This document shows positions 16,178 to 24,068 of a stretch of DNA of 64,000 nucleotides, in pieces. Numbering within the stretch: position 1 is the first letter of the stretch; each line of letters starts with the position of its first letter. Source of the DNA: Streptomyces sp. NBC_01197 (GTDB lineage Bacteria > Actinomycetota > Actinomycetes > Streptomycetales > Streptomycetaceae). Where the stretch lies: positions 1,054,001 through 1,118,000 of the forward strand of contig NZ_CP108569.1 in NCBI RefSeq assembly GCF_036010505.1, in the 5' to 3' direction. The notes beneath the pieces are model-generated. The model was not told the DNA's origin. It made no database searches and worked only from the letters and a program-made list of their open reading frames with translations. A program made the position numbers and the translations under genes.

Positions 16178-17527
16178 ATGGGTACGGCGACCAGCGCAAA
16201 CCGTCCGGTGATCCGCTCCCGTCGTCCGCGCTCGCTGGTTCCCCTCCTGACGCAGTGCGCCATCTGGGCGGGTGCGGCCGGAGTGCTCGCCCTGTGGTGG
16301 ACCGACACCACCTCGGTGGTGGGCGCGGCGGGGTGGCTGACCGACGCCGGCCGGATCACGGGGCTGCTGGCCGGCTACGCCTGCGCCGTACTGATCGCCC
16401 TCATGGCCCGCGTACCGCTCCTGGACCACACCATCGGCAGCGACCGGCTCGCGCGCTGGCACGCGACGGGCGGCCGGTACACCATCTCCCTCGTGCTCGC
16501 CCACGCGCTGCTGATTGTCTGGGGGTACTCACTGACCTCCCACTCCGGCGTGGTGCACCAGACATCGACGCTGGTGCTGCACTACCCGGACATGCTCAAG
16601 GCGACCGCCGCGTTCATACTGCTGGTCGCCACCGGGATCATCTCGCTCCGGGCAGCGCGCCGCAGGATGCGTTACGAAACCTGGCACTACCTGCACTTCG
16701 CGACCTACCTGGCGGTCTTCCTCGCCTTCTTCCACCAGCTCAGCAACGGCGCGGACTTCGTCGACAACCTCCCCGCCCGGGTGGCGTGGTACGTCCTGTA
16801 CCTCGGGGTGGCCGCGCTGATCGGCTGGTACCGGTTCGTCGTCCCCGTACGGCGTGCCCTGCGCCATCGGATACGCGTCGCCGGTCTGCGGAACGAGGCA
16901 CCGGGAGTCGTCTCCATCCGCCTGACCGGCGATCATCTGGACGAACTGGGCACGCTTCCTGGGCAGTTCTTCCGCTGGCGCTTCCTGGCGCCCGGCCTGT
17001 GGTGGGCCGCCAACCCGTACTCACTTTCCGCGCCACCGCTCCCGCACGAGCTGCGGATCACCGTCAAGGCGGCGGGCGCACACAGCGCCGCCCTCGCCAC
17101 GTTGCGGCCCGGAACACGGGTGTGGGCCGAGGGCCCGTACGGTGCCTTCACCGCGGCGCGGAAGCGGTCGTCGAGGATACTGCTGCTGGCGGGCGGCGTC
17201 GGGATCACGCCGCTGCGGGCGCTTTTCGAGACCTTGCCTGGCGAGGTGACACTGATATACCGCGCCCGCCGCCCGGAGGATCTCGCGCTCCGGGGTGAAC
17301 TCGACGCGATCGCCGCCGACCGGGGCGCCGTAGTGCACTACGTGGTCGACCAGCCGGCCGCGTCGTCGCCGCTCACCGCCCGCGCCCTGGCCCGCCTGGT
17401 GCCTGACCTCGCCGCCCACGAGGTCTATCTCTGCGGCCCGCCCGGCATGACCGATGCCGCTCTGCACGCCCTGCACGCGGCCGGGATTCCGCGGCGGCAT
17501 ATCCACCACGAGTCGTTCGCGTTCTGA
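16178..17527 (+). CDS. Ferric-reductase-like transmembrane flavoprotein
   Basis: A 449-aa membrane oxidoreductase. Residues 20-225 contain about six transmembrane helices of the ferric-reductase (FRE/NOX) domain, with His residues placed for haem binding (RWHATGGRYTISLVLAHALL, YETWHYLHFATYL, FFHQLS). The cytosolic half holds the FAD site (GQFFRWRFLAPGLWWAANPYSLSA near residue 264) and the NAD(P) site (LLLAGGVGITPLRALFE near residue 332, YLCGPPGM near 416). It probably passes electrons from NAD(P)H across the membrane. Eleven nt separate it from the FMN-binding gene, whose lipid-side flavin is the likely next carrier. Confidence 0.92.
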   Translation: MGTATSANRPVIRSRRPRSLVPLLTQCAIWAGAAGVLALWWTDTTSVVGAAGWLTDAGRITGLLAGYACAVLIALMARVPLLDHTIGSDRLARWHATGGRYTISLVLAHALLIVWGYSLTSHSGVVHQTSTLVLHYPDMLKATAAFILLVATGIISLRAARRRMRYETWHYLHFATYLAVFLAFFHQLSNGADFVDNLPARVAWYVLYLGVAALIGWYRFVVPVRRALRHRIRVAGLRNEAPGVVSIRLTGDHLDELGTLPGQFFRWRFLAPGLWWAANPYSLSAPPLPHELRITVKAAGAHSAALATLRPGTRVWAEGPYGAFTAARKRSSRILLLAGGVGITPLRALFETLPGEVTLIYRARRPEDLALRGELDAIAADRGAVVHYVVDQPAASSPLTARALARLVPDLAAHEVYLCGPPGMTDAALHALHAAGIPRRHIHHESFAF

Positions 17528-17538
17528 GGAGGCCCACT

Positions 17539-17991
17539 GTGTCCGTGACAGTCCGCCGAGCCGTGCTGGCCGCTGCCTCGACCAGCGCCGTGGTCGTCAT
17601 GCTCCTCTCGCTCAAACCGCACCACGCAGCCGAGACGGCGGGCGCGCAACCGGCGCCGACCGCGCCCCCGCCCCGGAGTGTGTCGTCGCCCCCACCGGGC
17701 GGCCCGCACCCGGTGAGCGGCACCTATACCGGCGATGCCGTGCCCACCAAGTACGGCACGGTCCAGGTCACGGCGACCGTCAAGGACGGTCGGCTGACCA
17801 GCGTCAAGGCCCTTCACACACCGTCCGGGGACGACCACAGCCGACAGCTCGCCGCCTCGGCCGTACCCCGGCTGACGACTGAGGCGCTGGGGGCGCACAG
17901 TGCGCATATCGACGCGGTCTCCGGCGCCAGTTACACCAGCCAGGGCTACGTCCAGTCCCTGCAGAGCGCGCTGGACAAGGCCGGTATCTGA
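17539..17991 (+). CDS. Membrane-anchored FMN-binding protein (ApbE substrate)
   Basis: A 150-aa extracytoplasmic FMN-binding-domain protein. Residues 5-24 form an N-terminal signal/anchor, followed by a Pro-rich linker and the FMN_bind domain (residues 58-148). The flavinylation motif SGASYT occupies residues 128-133, with Thr133 the expected attachment site for FMN. The GTG start has GAGGAGG 7 nt upstream. It directly follows the ferric-reductase-like gene and should accept electrons from it. The ApbE at 13616 is the likely modifying enzyme. The final electron acceptor is unknown. Confidence 0.92.
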   Translation: MSVTVRRAVLAAASTSAVVVMLLSLKPHHAAETAGAQPAPTAPPPRSVSSPPPGGPHPVSGTYTGDAVPTKYGTVQVTATVKDGRLTSVKALHTPSGDDHSRQLAASAVPRLTTEALGAHSAHIDAVSGASYTSQGYVQSLQSALDKAGI

Positions 17992-18036
17992 CGCCCCGCG
18001 CACGGCTGCGCCGGGCTACCGGGCGCCTACCCGCCA

Positions 18037-18405
18037 TCACGCCCCGCCGTCCTCCAGAAGTCCGCGCAGCAGGCACTCGTCCTCGGCGCTCAGCTCGGCG
18101 ACGAAGCGGGCCAGCACCGTGCGCCGGTCGCTGTCACTGTCCAGCGCGCGGTGCATACGGAGGGCGGTGAGCCCCTGGGCGTCCTGCAGCGGTACATACG
18201 CGTAGCCGCGGCCCGAGCGTTCCCGGCCTACGACGCCTTTCTCGTACAGCCGGGACAGAATGGTCGCGACCGTGGTCCGGGCCAGCGGCAGCGCGAGGCG
18301 GCGCCGCACCTGCCCCGGGGTCAGCGGGGCGCCCGCGGCCCAGAGTGCCGCCACGACGCTCGCTTCGAGCGCACCCGGCGGACGGCGCTCGGCGCTGTCT
18401 CTCAT
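18037..18405 (-). CDS. BlaI/MecI/CopY-family repressor
   Basis: A 122-aa winged-helix repressor. The helix-turn-helix lies at about residues 12-75 (LEASVVAALWAAGAPLTPGQVRR, TTVATILSRLYEKGVVGRERSGRGYAYVP) and the C-terminal helices mediate dimerisation. BlaI-type proteins are usually inactivated by proteolysis through a BlaR/MecR sensor; none is encoded nearby. A double palindrome lies just upstream at 18429-18463, between this gene and the divergent DedA gene. A matching site at 20530 suggests that it represses both itself and the membrane-phosphatase genes. In Streptomyces such orphan repressors respond to unknown signals. Confidence 0.9.
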   Translation of the reverse strand: MRDSAERRPPGALEASVVAALWAAGAPLTPGQVRRRLALPLARTTVATILSRLYEKGVVGRERSGRGYAYVPLQDAQGLTALRMHRALDSDSDRRTVLARFVAELSAEDECLLRGLLEDGGA

Positions 18406-18428
18406 GGAACGCTCCTCAGCCCGTTATC

Positions 18429-18463
18429 GTCTACAGTTACGTAGACCGTCTACTGAACTGTAG
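18429..18463. promoter_or_regulatory. Predicted BlaI-type operator, double site
   Basis: GTCTACAGTTACGTAGAC (18429-18446) is a hyphenated palindrome with GTCTAC/GTAGAC arms. It is followed by a second half (18448-18463) whose complement reads CTACAGTTCAGTAGAC. CTACAGTT and AACTGTAG form the outer arms. It lies between divergent repressor and DedA genes and closely matches the site at 20530-20547. Confidence 0.7.
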
Positions 18464-18568
18464 TCGCTTCGGTGTGGTCCGCCACCCCCTGGCCAGGACC
18501 GCACCGCCCCTCCGGCACGGTGCCCCGGCCCGGACACCCTCCCTCGTCCTACCGGAAAGGCCGGGACC

Positions 18569-19228
18569 TTGCTCACAGCCTCGACACTCGCGGTGAACAT
18601 CCTCGACGCGCAGTCCGTACTGACCGCCTTCGGCGTGGCCGGTATCGCCGTGGTGATGTTCGCCGAGACCGGCCTGCTGATCGGCTTCTTCCTGCCGGGC
18701 GATTCCCTGCTGTTCACCGCGGGACTGCTCTGCACCGGCAGTTCCACCGGAACCCTGAAGCTTTCGCTGCCCACGGTGCTGCTCGCGTCGGCGGTCGGCG
18801 CGCTCGCGGGAGCGCAGTGCGGCTATCTCATCGGGCGGAAGGCGGGGGGCGCCCTGCTCGCCCGCAGCCGTTCGGAACATCTGCGCAAGGGAGCGGCCCG
18901 CGCCGAGGAGCTGCTCGGCAAGTACGGCCACGCCAAGGCCATCGTGCTCGCCCGCTTCGTACCGGTGGTGCGCACGGTGCTCAACCCGATGGCGGGCGCG
19001 CTCTCCGTACCCGCCAGGACGTTCACGCTCTGGCAGGTGGTCGGCGGGCTCATCTGGAGCCAGGGACTGGTGCTGGCCGGATACGCGCTGGGGTCGTCCA
19101 TCCCGAACGTGGACCAGTATCTACTGCCGATCATCGCGGTGATCATCGTCCTGTCCCTGCTGCCCCTCGCCCTGGAGCTGCGACGCTCCCGCAAGAACCG
19201 CCCGCGCACAGACGGAGTCAGTGGATGA
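18569..19228 (+). CDS. DedA-family membrane protein
   Basis: A 219-aa DedA/SNARE-associated-like membrane protein. The hallmarks are ETGLLIGFFLPGDSLLFTAGLL near residue 30, GAQCGYLIGRKAGG near 87 and the F-x-R-x-x-P-x-x-R helix ARFVPVVRTVLNPMAGAL near 131. Four to five hydrophobic helices follow this pattern. Family members are lipid flippases or transporters, for example of undecaprenyl phosphate, and are linked to membrane potential. The TTG start has GGAAAGG 8 nt upstream. It overlaps the PAP2 gene by four bases, consistent with a shared role in lipid-carrier recycling. Confidence 0.9.
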   Translation: MLTASTLAVNILDAQSVLTAFGVAGIAVVMFAETGLLIGFFLPGDSLLFTAGLLCTGSSTGTLKLSLPTVLLASAVGALAGAQCGYLIGRKAGGALLARSRSEHLRKGAARAEELLGKYGHAKAIVLARFVPVVRTVLNPMAGALSVPARTFTLWQVVGGLIWSQGLVLAGYALGSSIPNVDQYLLPIIAVIIVLSLLPLALELRRSRKNRPRTDGVSG

Positions 19229-19830
19229 ATCTCGCGTATGACGGATCGTCGATCGACGGCGGCCTCTACACGGACACGGTGGATCTCGCCCATCGCGCCC
19301 CCGGATGGCTGGACTCGGCCGTATCGGCCTGGTCGGGGTACGGCCTGGCGCTGTTCGCCGTGCTGATGCTCGCCGGGTGGTGGCGTGCGCGCAGGGAGGG
19401 CGCCACCGCCGGGCTGATGGCGCTGGCCGTGCCGGTGATCGTGGTGCTGGCGTACTGCGTCAACGACGCGGTCAAGCTGGTCGTGCGCGAGGACCGGCCG
19501 TGCCAGAGCCTGCATGTGACGACGCTGGAGGCATGCCCGGCGCCGGGCGACTGGTCCTTCCCCAGCAACCACGCGGCCCTCGCCTTCGCGGCCGCGGTGG
19601 CCCTGCTCTTCGTCTCCCGGCGGCTTGGCGTGACCGCCCTGGTCTGCGCGGTCACCATGGCGGCCTCCCGGGTCTGGGTGGGCGCCCACTACCCGCACGA
19701 TGTCGCCGTCGGCGCGCTGGTGGGCGCGCTGGTCGCGCTGGTACTCGCGACGGCTCTGCGCCGGCGGCCGGAGGCCCTGGCGAGGCGGCTCTCGGACACC
19801 AGGCTGCGGCCGCTGCTGGTCTCGTCGTGA
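19225..19830 (+). CDS. PAP2-family membrane phosphatase 1
   Basis: A 201-aa integral membrane phosphatase. The three catalytic motifs are visible: KLVVREDRPCQ near residue 88, SFPSNHAALAF near 110 with the catalytic His, and SRVWVGAHYPHDVAVG near 149. The hydrophobic helices in between fit the six-helix PAP2 fold. Substrates are typically phosphatidic acid or undecaprenyl diphosphate (BacA/YbjG-like). The ATG overlaps the DedA stop (ATGA), and the gene ends in a GTGA overlap with a second PAP2 gene. Control by the adjacent BlaI-type repressor is inferred from operators. Confidence 0.92.
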   Translation: MNLAYDGSSIDGGLYTDTVDLAHRAPGWLDSAVSAWSGYGLALFAVLMLAGWWRARREGATAGLMALAVPVIVVLAYCVNDAVKLVVREDRPCQSLHVTTLEACPAPGDWSFPSNHAALAFAAAVALLFVSRRLGVTALVCAVTMAASRVWVGAHYPHDVAVGALVGALVALVLATALRRRPEALARRLSDTRLRPLLVSS

Positions 19831-20540
19831 ACCGCAGGGGCGCCGCCGATCTGGCCGTGTCGGTGGCCGTGGGGACCCTGGTGGCCTTCGCGCTGCTGGC
19901 ACTGGTGGTGACGGGGCACCACGGTGCCCCGTTGCTGACGGACCGCGGACTCCTCTCGTGGTCGCTTCACCACCGGCCGCCGGTCGCGGTCGCCACGGCG
20001 CGCGGCGTCACCGACACGGGTACCGGTGTCGTCCCCTATCTGCTGGCCGTGCTGGCGGGCGTGATCGCCGGGCGCGGCGCACGGCAGCGGGTGACCGCCG
20101 CCGTCGCCTGCCTGGTCTGTCTGGGCTTGGCGCAGTTGGCGCGGTACGGCGTAATGTCGCTGGTCGCGCGGGCGCGCCCGCCCGTCGGCGACTGGGCCGC
20201 GCAGGCCACGGGCTGGTCATTCCCGTCCGGGCACACGACCACGTCGGCGGTGACCGCGGGGCTGCTCATCGCGGCGGTGCTGCTGCGGGCGCCGCACGGC
20301 AGAAGGACGATCGCGGCGGGGATCGGCTGCTGGGCCGTGCTCGTCGGGCTGAGCCGGGTGTATCTCGGGGTCCACTGGTCCACGGATGTCGCCGGCGGCT
20401 GGCTGTTCGCCCTCTGCTGGCTCTCCGTCTGCTTCCGGCTGGCCGTCCGGTTCTGTCCTGCCGTCCCGCGCACGCCGTACGACGGAGCTGCCCGGCCGCC
20501 GGACGATGCGCCCGCGTACCACCCACACCGTCTACAGTAA
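19827..20540 (+). CDS. PAP2-family membrane phosphatase 2
   Basis: A 237-aa PAP2 phosphatase, distinct from its neighbour. The motifs are ARARPPVGDW near residue 114, SFPSGHTTTSAV near 131 and SRVYLGVHWSTDVAGG near 178, with catalytic His residues in the second and third. There are six hydrophobic helices and a Pro-rich C-terminal tail. The GTG start overlaps the previous stop (GTGA). The last codons of the gene carry a copy of the BlaI-type operator (20530-20547), so its end is under double constraint. Two different PAP2 genes in tandem suggest complementary lipid-phosphate substrates. Confidence 0.9.
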   Translation: MNRRGAADLAVSVAVGTLVAFALLALVVTGHHGAPLLTDRGLLSWSLHHRPPVAVATARGVTDTGTGVVPYLLAVLAGVIAGRGARQRVTAAVACLVCLGLAQLARYGVMSLVARARPPVGDWAAQATGWSFPSGHTTTSAVTAGLLIAAVLLRAPHGRRTIAAGIGCWAVLVGLSRVYLGVHWSTDVAGGWLFALCWLSVCFRLAVRFCPAVPRTPYDGAARPPDDAPAYHPHRLQ

Positions 20541-20547
20541 CGTAGAC
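20530..20547. promoter_or_regulatory. Predicted BlaI-type operator, single site
   Basis: GTCTACAGTAACGTAGAC matches the site at 18429-18446 at 17 of 18 positions. It overlaps the stop codon of the second PAP2 gene and lies 109 nt before the next gene (20657), which it probably controls. Confidence 0.65.
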
Positions 20548-20656
20548 GCTCGACGCCCGGCGGGACTGCACGGCCGGCCGTCGGATTTCACCGGACCGGG
20601 AGCGCCGGGACGGTAGTCGACGCGGCGCCCGGCGCCCGGAGGGGTGACAGAGAAGC

Positions 20657-21502
20657 ATGCGAGAGCCAGTGGGCCGAACGGCCGCCGGACCGGCGCACGC
20701 GGTGCGCAGCCCGCAGGGGCGGGCCCGCGGACGGGCCGTGTCGGGGTGGAGCAAAGTACCCGAGGTGACGGTCTGGTTCTGGGTCGTCAAGGTCCTCACC
20801 ACCGGGATGGGTGAGACCGCGTCGGACTATCTGGCCAAGACACTCGGCCCGGTCCTGGCCGGAGGTCTGGGGCTGATAGGTCTGGTGGCCACGCTGGTAC
20901 TCCAGTTCCGCACCACCCGCTACGGTGCCTGGACCTACTGGTCGGCGATCGTGATGGTCAGTGTCTTCGGCACGATGGCCGCCGACGTCGTCCATGTGGT
21001 GGTGGGCGTCCCGTACGAGGTCTCAGCGGGGGGCTTCGCGGTCGTCCTGGCAGCCGTGCTGATGACCTGGTACGCCTCCGAGGGCACCCTCTCCATCCAC
21101 AGCATCCGCACCCGCCGCCGCGAGGGCTTCTACTGGGCGACCGTGCTCGCCACCTTCGCCCTGGGCACCGCGGTCGGTGACCTCACCGCCGGGACGCTGC
21201 ACCTGGGCTACCTCCCGTCGGGTGTGCTCTTCGCCGTCCTCATCGCGGTCCCGGCGCTGTGCAGGCGCTTCCTCGGACTCAACGCGGTGGCCGCGTTCTG
21301 GTGGGCGTACGTCCTGACCCGGCCGCTCGGAGCCTCGTTCGCCGACTGGATGGGCGTGTCCTCGCACCGCGGCGGACTCGGCTGGGGCACCGGCCCGGTC
21401 AGCCTTGCCCTGCTGGTGCCGATCATCATCCTGGTGAACCACCTGGCCGTCAGCGACCGCCGGCAGACCCCGAAGACGCCGGTCCCGGCCCCGGCCGACT
21501 GA
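20657..21502 (+). CDS. COG4705-like polytopic membrane protein
   Basis: A 281-aa membrane protein with about eight hydrophobic segments after a 35-residue cytosolic Arg-rich N-terminus. The first repeat-like segment KVPEVTVWFWVVKVLTTGMGETASDYL and the second FYWATVLATFALGTAVGDLTA are the internally repeated motifs of the COG4705 membrane-anchored family. Family function is unknown; some members sit in metal- or stress-regulated loci. Because a BlaI-type site lies upstream, it probably belongs to the same regulon as the DedA/PAP2 genes. Start choice is uncertain: a shorter start near VPEVTV is conceivable. Confidence 0.8.
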   Translation: MREPVGRTAAGPAHAVRSPQGRARGRAVSGWSKVPEVTVWFWVVKVLTTGMGETASDYLAKTLGPVLAGGLGLIGLVATLVLQFRTTRYGAWTYWSAIVMVSVFGTMAADVVHVVVGVPYEVSAGGFAVVLAAVLMTWYASEGTLSIHSIRTRRREGFYWATVLATFALGTAVGDLTAGTLHLGYLPSGVLFAVLIAVPALCRRFLGLNAVAAFWWAYVLTRPLGASFADWMGVSSHRGGLGWGTGPVSLALLVPIIILVNHLAVSDRRQTPKTPVPAPAD

Positions 21503-21520
21503 CACACGGCGGAATGACCC

Positions 21521-21585
21521 CGCCGGCTCCGGCGTTGTTGCTAGCCGCGGCACTACTAGCTAGTAGGCCCTGGCCGGAGCCGGCG
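21521..21585. repeat. Large hairpin enclosing a perfect 14-bp palindrome
   Basis: The 12-bp perfect arms CGCCGGCTCCGG (21521-21532) and CCGGAGCCGGCG (21574-21585) enclose CTACTAGCTAGTAG (21553-21566), itself a perfect palindrome. It lies between the membrane protein gene and the ligase gene. The outer hairpin could terminate the upstream transcript. The inner AT-richer palindrome looks like an operator. Confidence 0.6.
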
Positions 21586-21629
21586 CGCGGTGGATTCGCG
21601 GGCGGGCCGGCGGATCTGGAGGCACGGCT

Positions 21630-22679
21630 GTGCATGGTGAGTACAAGATCCCGGGCGGCAAGCTCGTCGTCGTCGACCTCGATGTCGAGGGTGGCGCGCT
21701 GCGCAACGTCCGGGTGGCCGGGGACTTCTTCCTGGAACCGGACGAGGCGATCCTGGACATCGACGCGGCCCTGGAAGGCGCTCCCGCCCACGCCGACGCG
21801 GCCGCACTCGCCGCCCGGATCACCGCCGCGCTGCCCCCGGCCGCCGTGCTGCTCGGCCTCTCGCCCGAGGGTGTCGCGGTCGCCGTACGCCGGGCCCTCA
21901 CCCGGGCCACCGAGTGGAGCGCCCACCGCTGGCAGCTGATCCACGACCGCCCGCAGTCCCCCGCCCTCCACATGGCGCTCGACGAGGTCATCACCGCCGA
22001 GGTCGCGGCCGGCCGGCGCCCGCCGACGCTGCGGGTCTGGGAGTGGGCCGCCCCCGCGGTGATCATCGGCAGCTTCCAGTCCCTGCGCAACGAGGTCGAC
22101 CCGGAGGCCGCCGAGCGCCACGGCGTCACGGTCGTCCGCCGGATCTCCGGCGGCGGAGCCATGTTCGTGGAGCCGCGGAGCACCATCACCTACTCCCTCT
22201 CGGTACCCGAGTCGCTGGTGTCCGGCCTCTCGTACGCCGACAGCTACGCGTATCTGGACGACTGGGTGCTCGGCGCGCTGGGTGACATGGGCATCAAGGC
22301 CTGGTACCAGCCGCTCAACGACATCGCCACCGAGGCGGGCAAGATCGCGGGCGCGGCGCAGAAACGTCTCGCGGGCGGCGGCGTGCTGCACCACGTGACC
22401 ATGGCGTACGACATCGACGCCGACAAGATGACCGAAGTGCTGCGCATCGGCCGCGAGAAGCTGTCGGGCAAGGGGATCGGGAGCGCCAAGAAGCGCGTCG
22501 ACCCGCTGGCCCGGCAGACGGGCCTGCCGCGCGAAGAGGTCATCGAGCGGATGATCGGGTCCTTCCGCAGCCGTTACGGCCTCGCCGACGGCAGCGTGAC
22601 GGCGGAAGAGCTGGCCCGGGCACAGGAGTTGGCGGCGGCCAAGTTCTCCACTCCGGAGTGGACGGCGCGGGTGCCCTGA
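21630..22679 (+). CDS. Lipoate-protein-ligase family protein with N-terminal accessory domain
   Basis: A 349-aa protein of the biotin/lipoate A/B ligase family. Residues 1-90 resemble the LplA accessory domain (GEYKIPGGKLVVVDLDVEGG), which is C-terminal in E. coli LplA, so the domain order is swapped here. Residues 100-330 form the catalytic domain: RVWEWAAPAVIIGSFQ, RRISGGGAMFVEP and the lysine-containing AGKIAGAAQKRLAGGGVLHH. It would adenylate and attach lipoate or octanoate to E2 or GcvH proteins. The GTG start has GGAG 9 nt upstream. No lipoylated enzyme genes lie nearby. Confidence 0.87.
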   Translation: MHGEYKIPGGKLVVVDLDVEGGALRNVRVAGDFFLEPDEAILDIDAALEGAPAHADAAALAARITAALPPAAVLLGLSPEGVAVAVRRALTRATEWSAHRWQLIHDRPQSPALHMALDEVITAEVAAGRRPPTLRVWEWAAPAVIIGSFQSLRNEVDPEAAERHGVTVVRRISGGGAMFVEPRSTITYSLSVPESLVSGLSYADSYAYLDDWVLGALGDMGIKAWYQPLNDIATEAGKIAGAAQKRLAGGGVLHHVTMAYDIDADKMTEVLRIGREKLSGKGIGSAKKRVDPLARQTGLPREEVIERMIGSFRSRYGLADGSVTAEELARAQELAAAKFSTPEWTARVP

Positions 22680-22712
22680 CCGCCGGGGCCGGGTGCCCCC
22701 TCGCGGCGAGGA

Positions 22713-23711
22713 TCAGGCGAGGGCCGGGATGATCCGCTCGCCGTACGCGTCGATGACACTCTCGCGCGCGTCGTGCATCGCGTACACCGCGAACTGGTCC
22801 ACGCCCAGGGCCCGCAGCGCCAGCAGCTTCTCGATGTGCGCCTCGGCGGGGCCGAGCAGACAGAAGCGGTCCACGATCTCGTCGGGTACGAACTCGGTGT
22901 CCGGATTGCCGGCCCGGCCGTGATGGCTGTAGTCGTATCCCCGGCGCTGCTCGATGTACGTGGTGAGCGCGTCGGGGACCAGTGCGGAGTGCTCCCCGTA
23001 GCGGGCCACCAGGTCCGCGACGTGGTTGCCCACCATCCCGCCGAACCAGCGGCACTGCTCACGGGCGTGGGCCAGGTCGTCGCCGATGTACGCGGGCGCG
23101 GCGACGCAGATCTTCACGGAGTCCGGGTCCCGGCCCGCGTCGGAGGCGGCCGTCCGCACCGCCGCGATCATCGACTCGGTGAGGAAGGGGTCGGCGAGCT
23201 GGAGGATGAACCCGTCGGCCCGCTGCCCGGCCAGCGCGAGGGCCTTGGGCCCGTACGCGGCCATCCAGACCGGCAGTTTCCCGTCCTCGACCCAGGACAG
23301 CCTGAGCGGCCGGCCGTCCACGTCGGCCTCGCGTCCCTCGGCCAGGTCGCGGATCACGCCGATCGCTTCGCCCAGCGTGGCCAGGGTGTTGGGCTTGCGC
23401 CCCGCGACCCGCATCGCCGAATCGCCGCGCCCGATACCGCAGACCGTGCGGTTGCCGTACATCTCGTTGAGCGTGGCGAAGGTGGACGCGGTGACCTCCC
23501 ACGTCCGGGTGGACGGGTTGGTGACCATGGACCCGACGATCAGGCGGGTGGTGTGCTCCAGGATGCGGCTGTAGATGACGAACGGCTCCTGCCAGAGGAC
23601 GGCCGAGTCGAAGGTCCAGCCGTAGCGGAAGCCGTTGCGCTCCGCGCGCCGCATCAGCCCGACGACGGCAGAAGCGGGAGGATCGGTCTGCAGGACGAGT
23701 CCGAAGTCCAA
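22713..23711 (-). CDS. LLM-class F420-dependent oxidoreductase
   Basis: A 332-aa TIM-barrel oxidoreductase of the luciferase-like superfamily, similar to actinobacterial F420-dependent members found near dihydropyrimidinase genes. Diagnostic segments are DFGLVLQTDPPAS at the N-terminus, GNRTVCGIGRGDSAMR near residue 95 and PVWMAAYGPKALALAGQRADGF near 146. The TTG at 23711 is selected because AGGAGG lies 7 nt upstream; the frame stays open far upstream but that part is repeat-rich, non-conserved sequence. It is divergent from the SnoaL-like gene. It could reduce a pyrimidine or related ring ahead of the hydrolase genes at 28-32 kb. Confidence 0.88.
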   Translation of the reverse strand: MDFGLVLQTDPPASAVVGLMRRAERNGFRYGWTFDSAVLWQEPFVIYSRILEHTTRLIVGSMVTNPSTRTWEVTASTFATLNEMYGNRTVCGIGRGDSAMRVAGRKPNTLATLGEAIGVIRDLAEGREADVDGRPLRLSWVEDGKLPVWMAAYGPKALALAGQRADGFILQLADPFLTESMIAAVRTAASDAGRDPDSVKICVAAPAYIGDDLAHAREQCRWFGGMVGNHVADLVARYGEHSALVPDALTTYIEQRRGYDYSHHGRAGNPDTEFVPDEIVDRFCLLGPAEAHIEKLLALRALGVDQFAVYAMHDARESVIDAYGERIIPALA

Positions 23712-24068
23712 GGTGTGGCCTCCTGGTGCGGATGCGGATTGCGGGGGTTCCGGCGACGCGAGGTCCGATGAAGCAGGATCCGGTAAGACAGGTCCGGTGA
23801 GACGGGGTCCGGTGAGACTGGGACCGCTGAGGCGGCGGCCGGGCAACGCGCAGCCGGGCGGAAGCGGTCCGCGTCCCGGGAGATCCTTCCACATCGGGCC
23901 GTGCAGAAGCCTGCGCGACAACGTCTCGGACGCGAGTCGCGAGGGGACAATCCTGGACCTCTTGCCGGGCCTTGGGAAGACGGCCGCGCAGACGCCCGAC
24001 CGCCGGACGGGGGACCTTGTGTAGCGTCGCACGGGTCGACAGCACTGTGTACTTATAGGGAGAACGAG
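23712..24068. other. Divergent intergenic region with degenerate 15-bp repeats
   Basis: This 357-bp gap contains no gene. From about 23752 to 23836 five imperfect copies of a 15-nt unit (GGTCCGGTGAGACGG-like) follow one another. They vary by several bases each and sit between the TTG start of the oxidoreductase and the SnoaL-like gene. The plus-strand gene at 24069 has TAGGGAG as its ribosome site. Confidence 0.6.
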
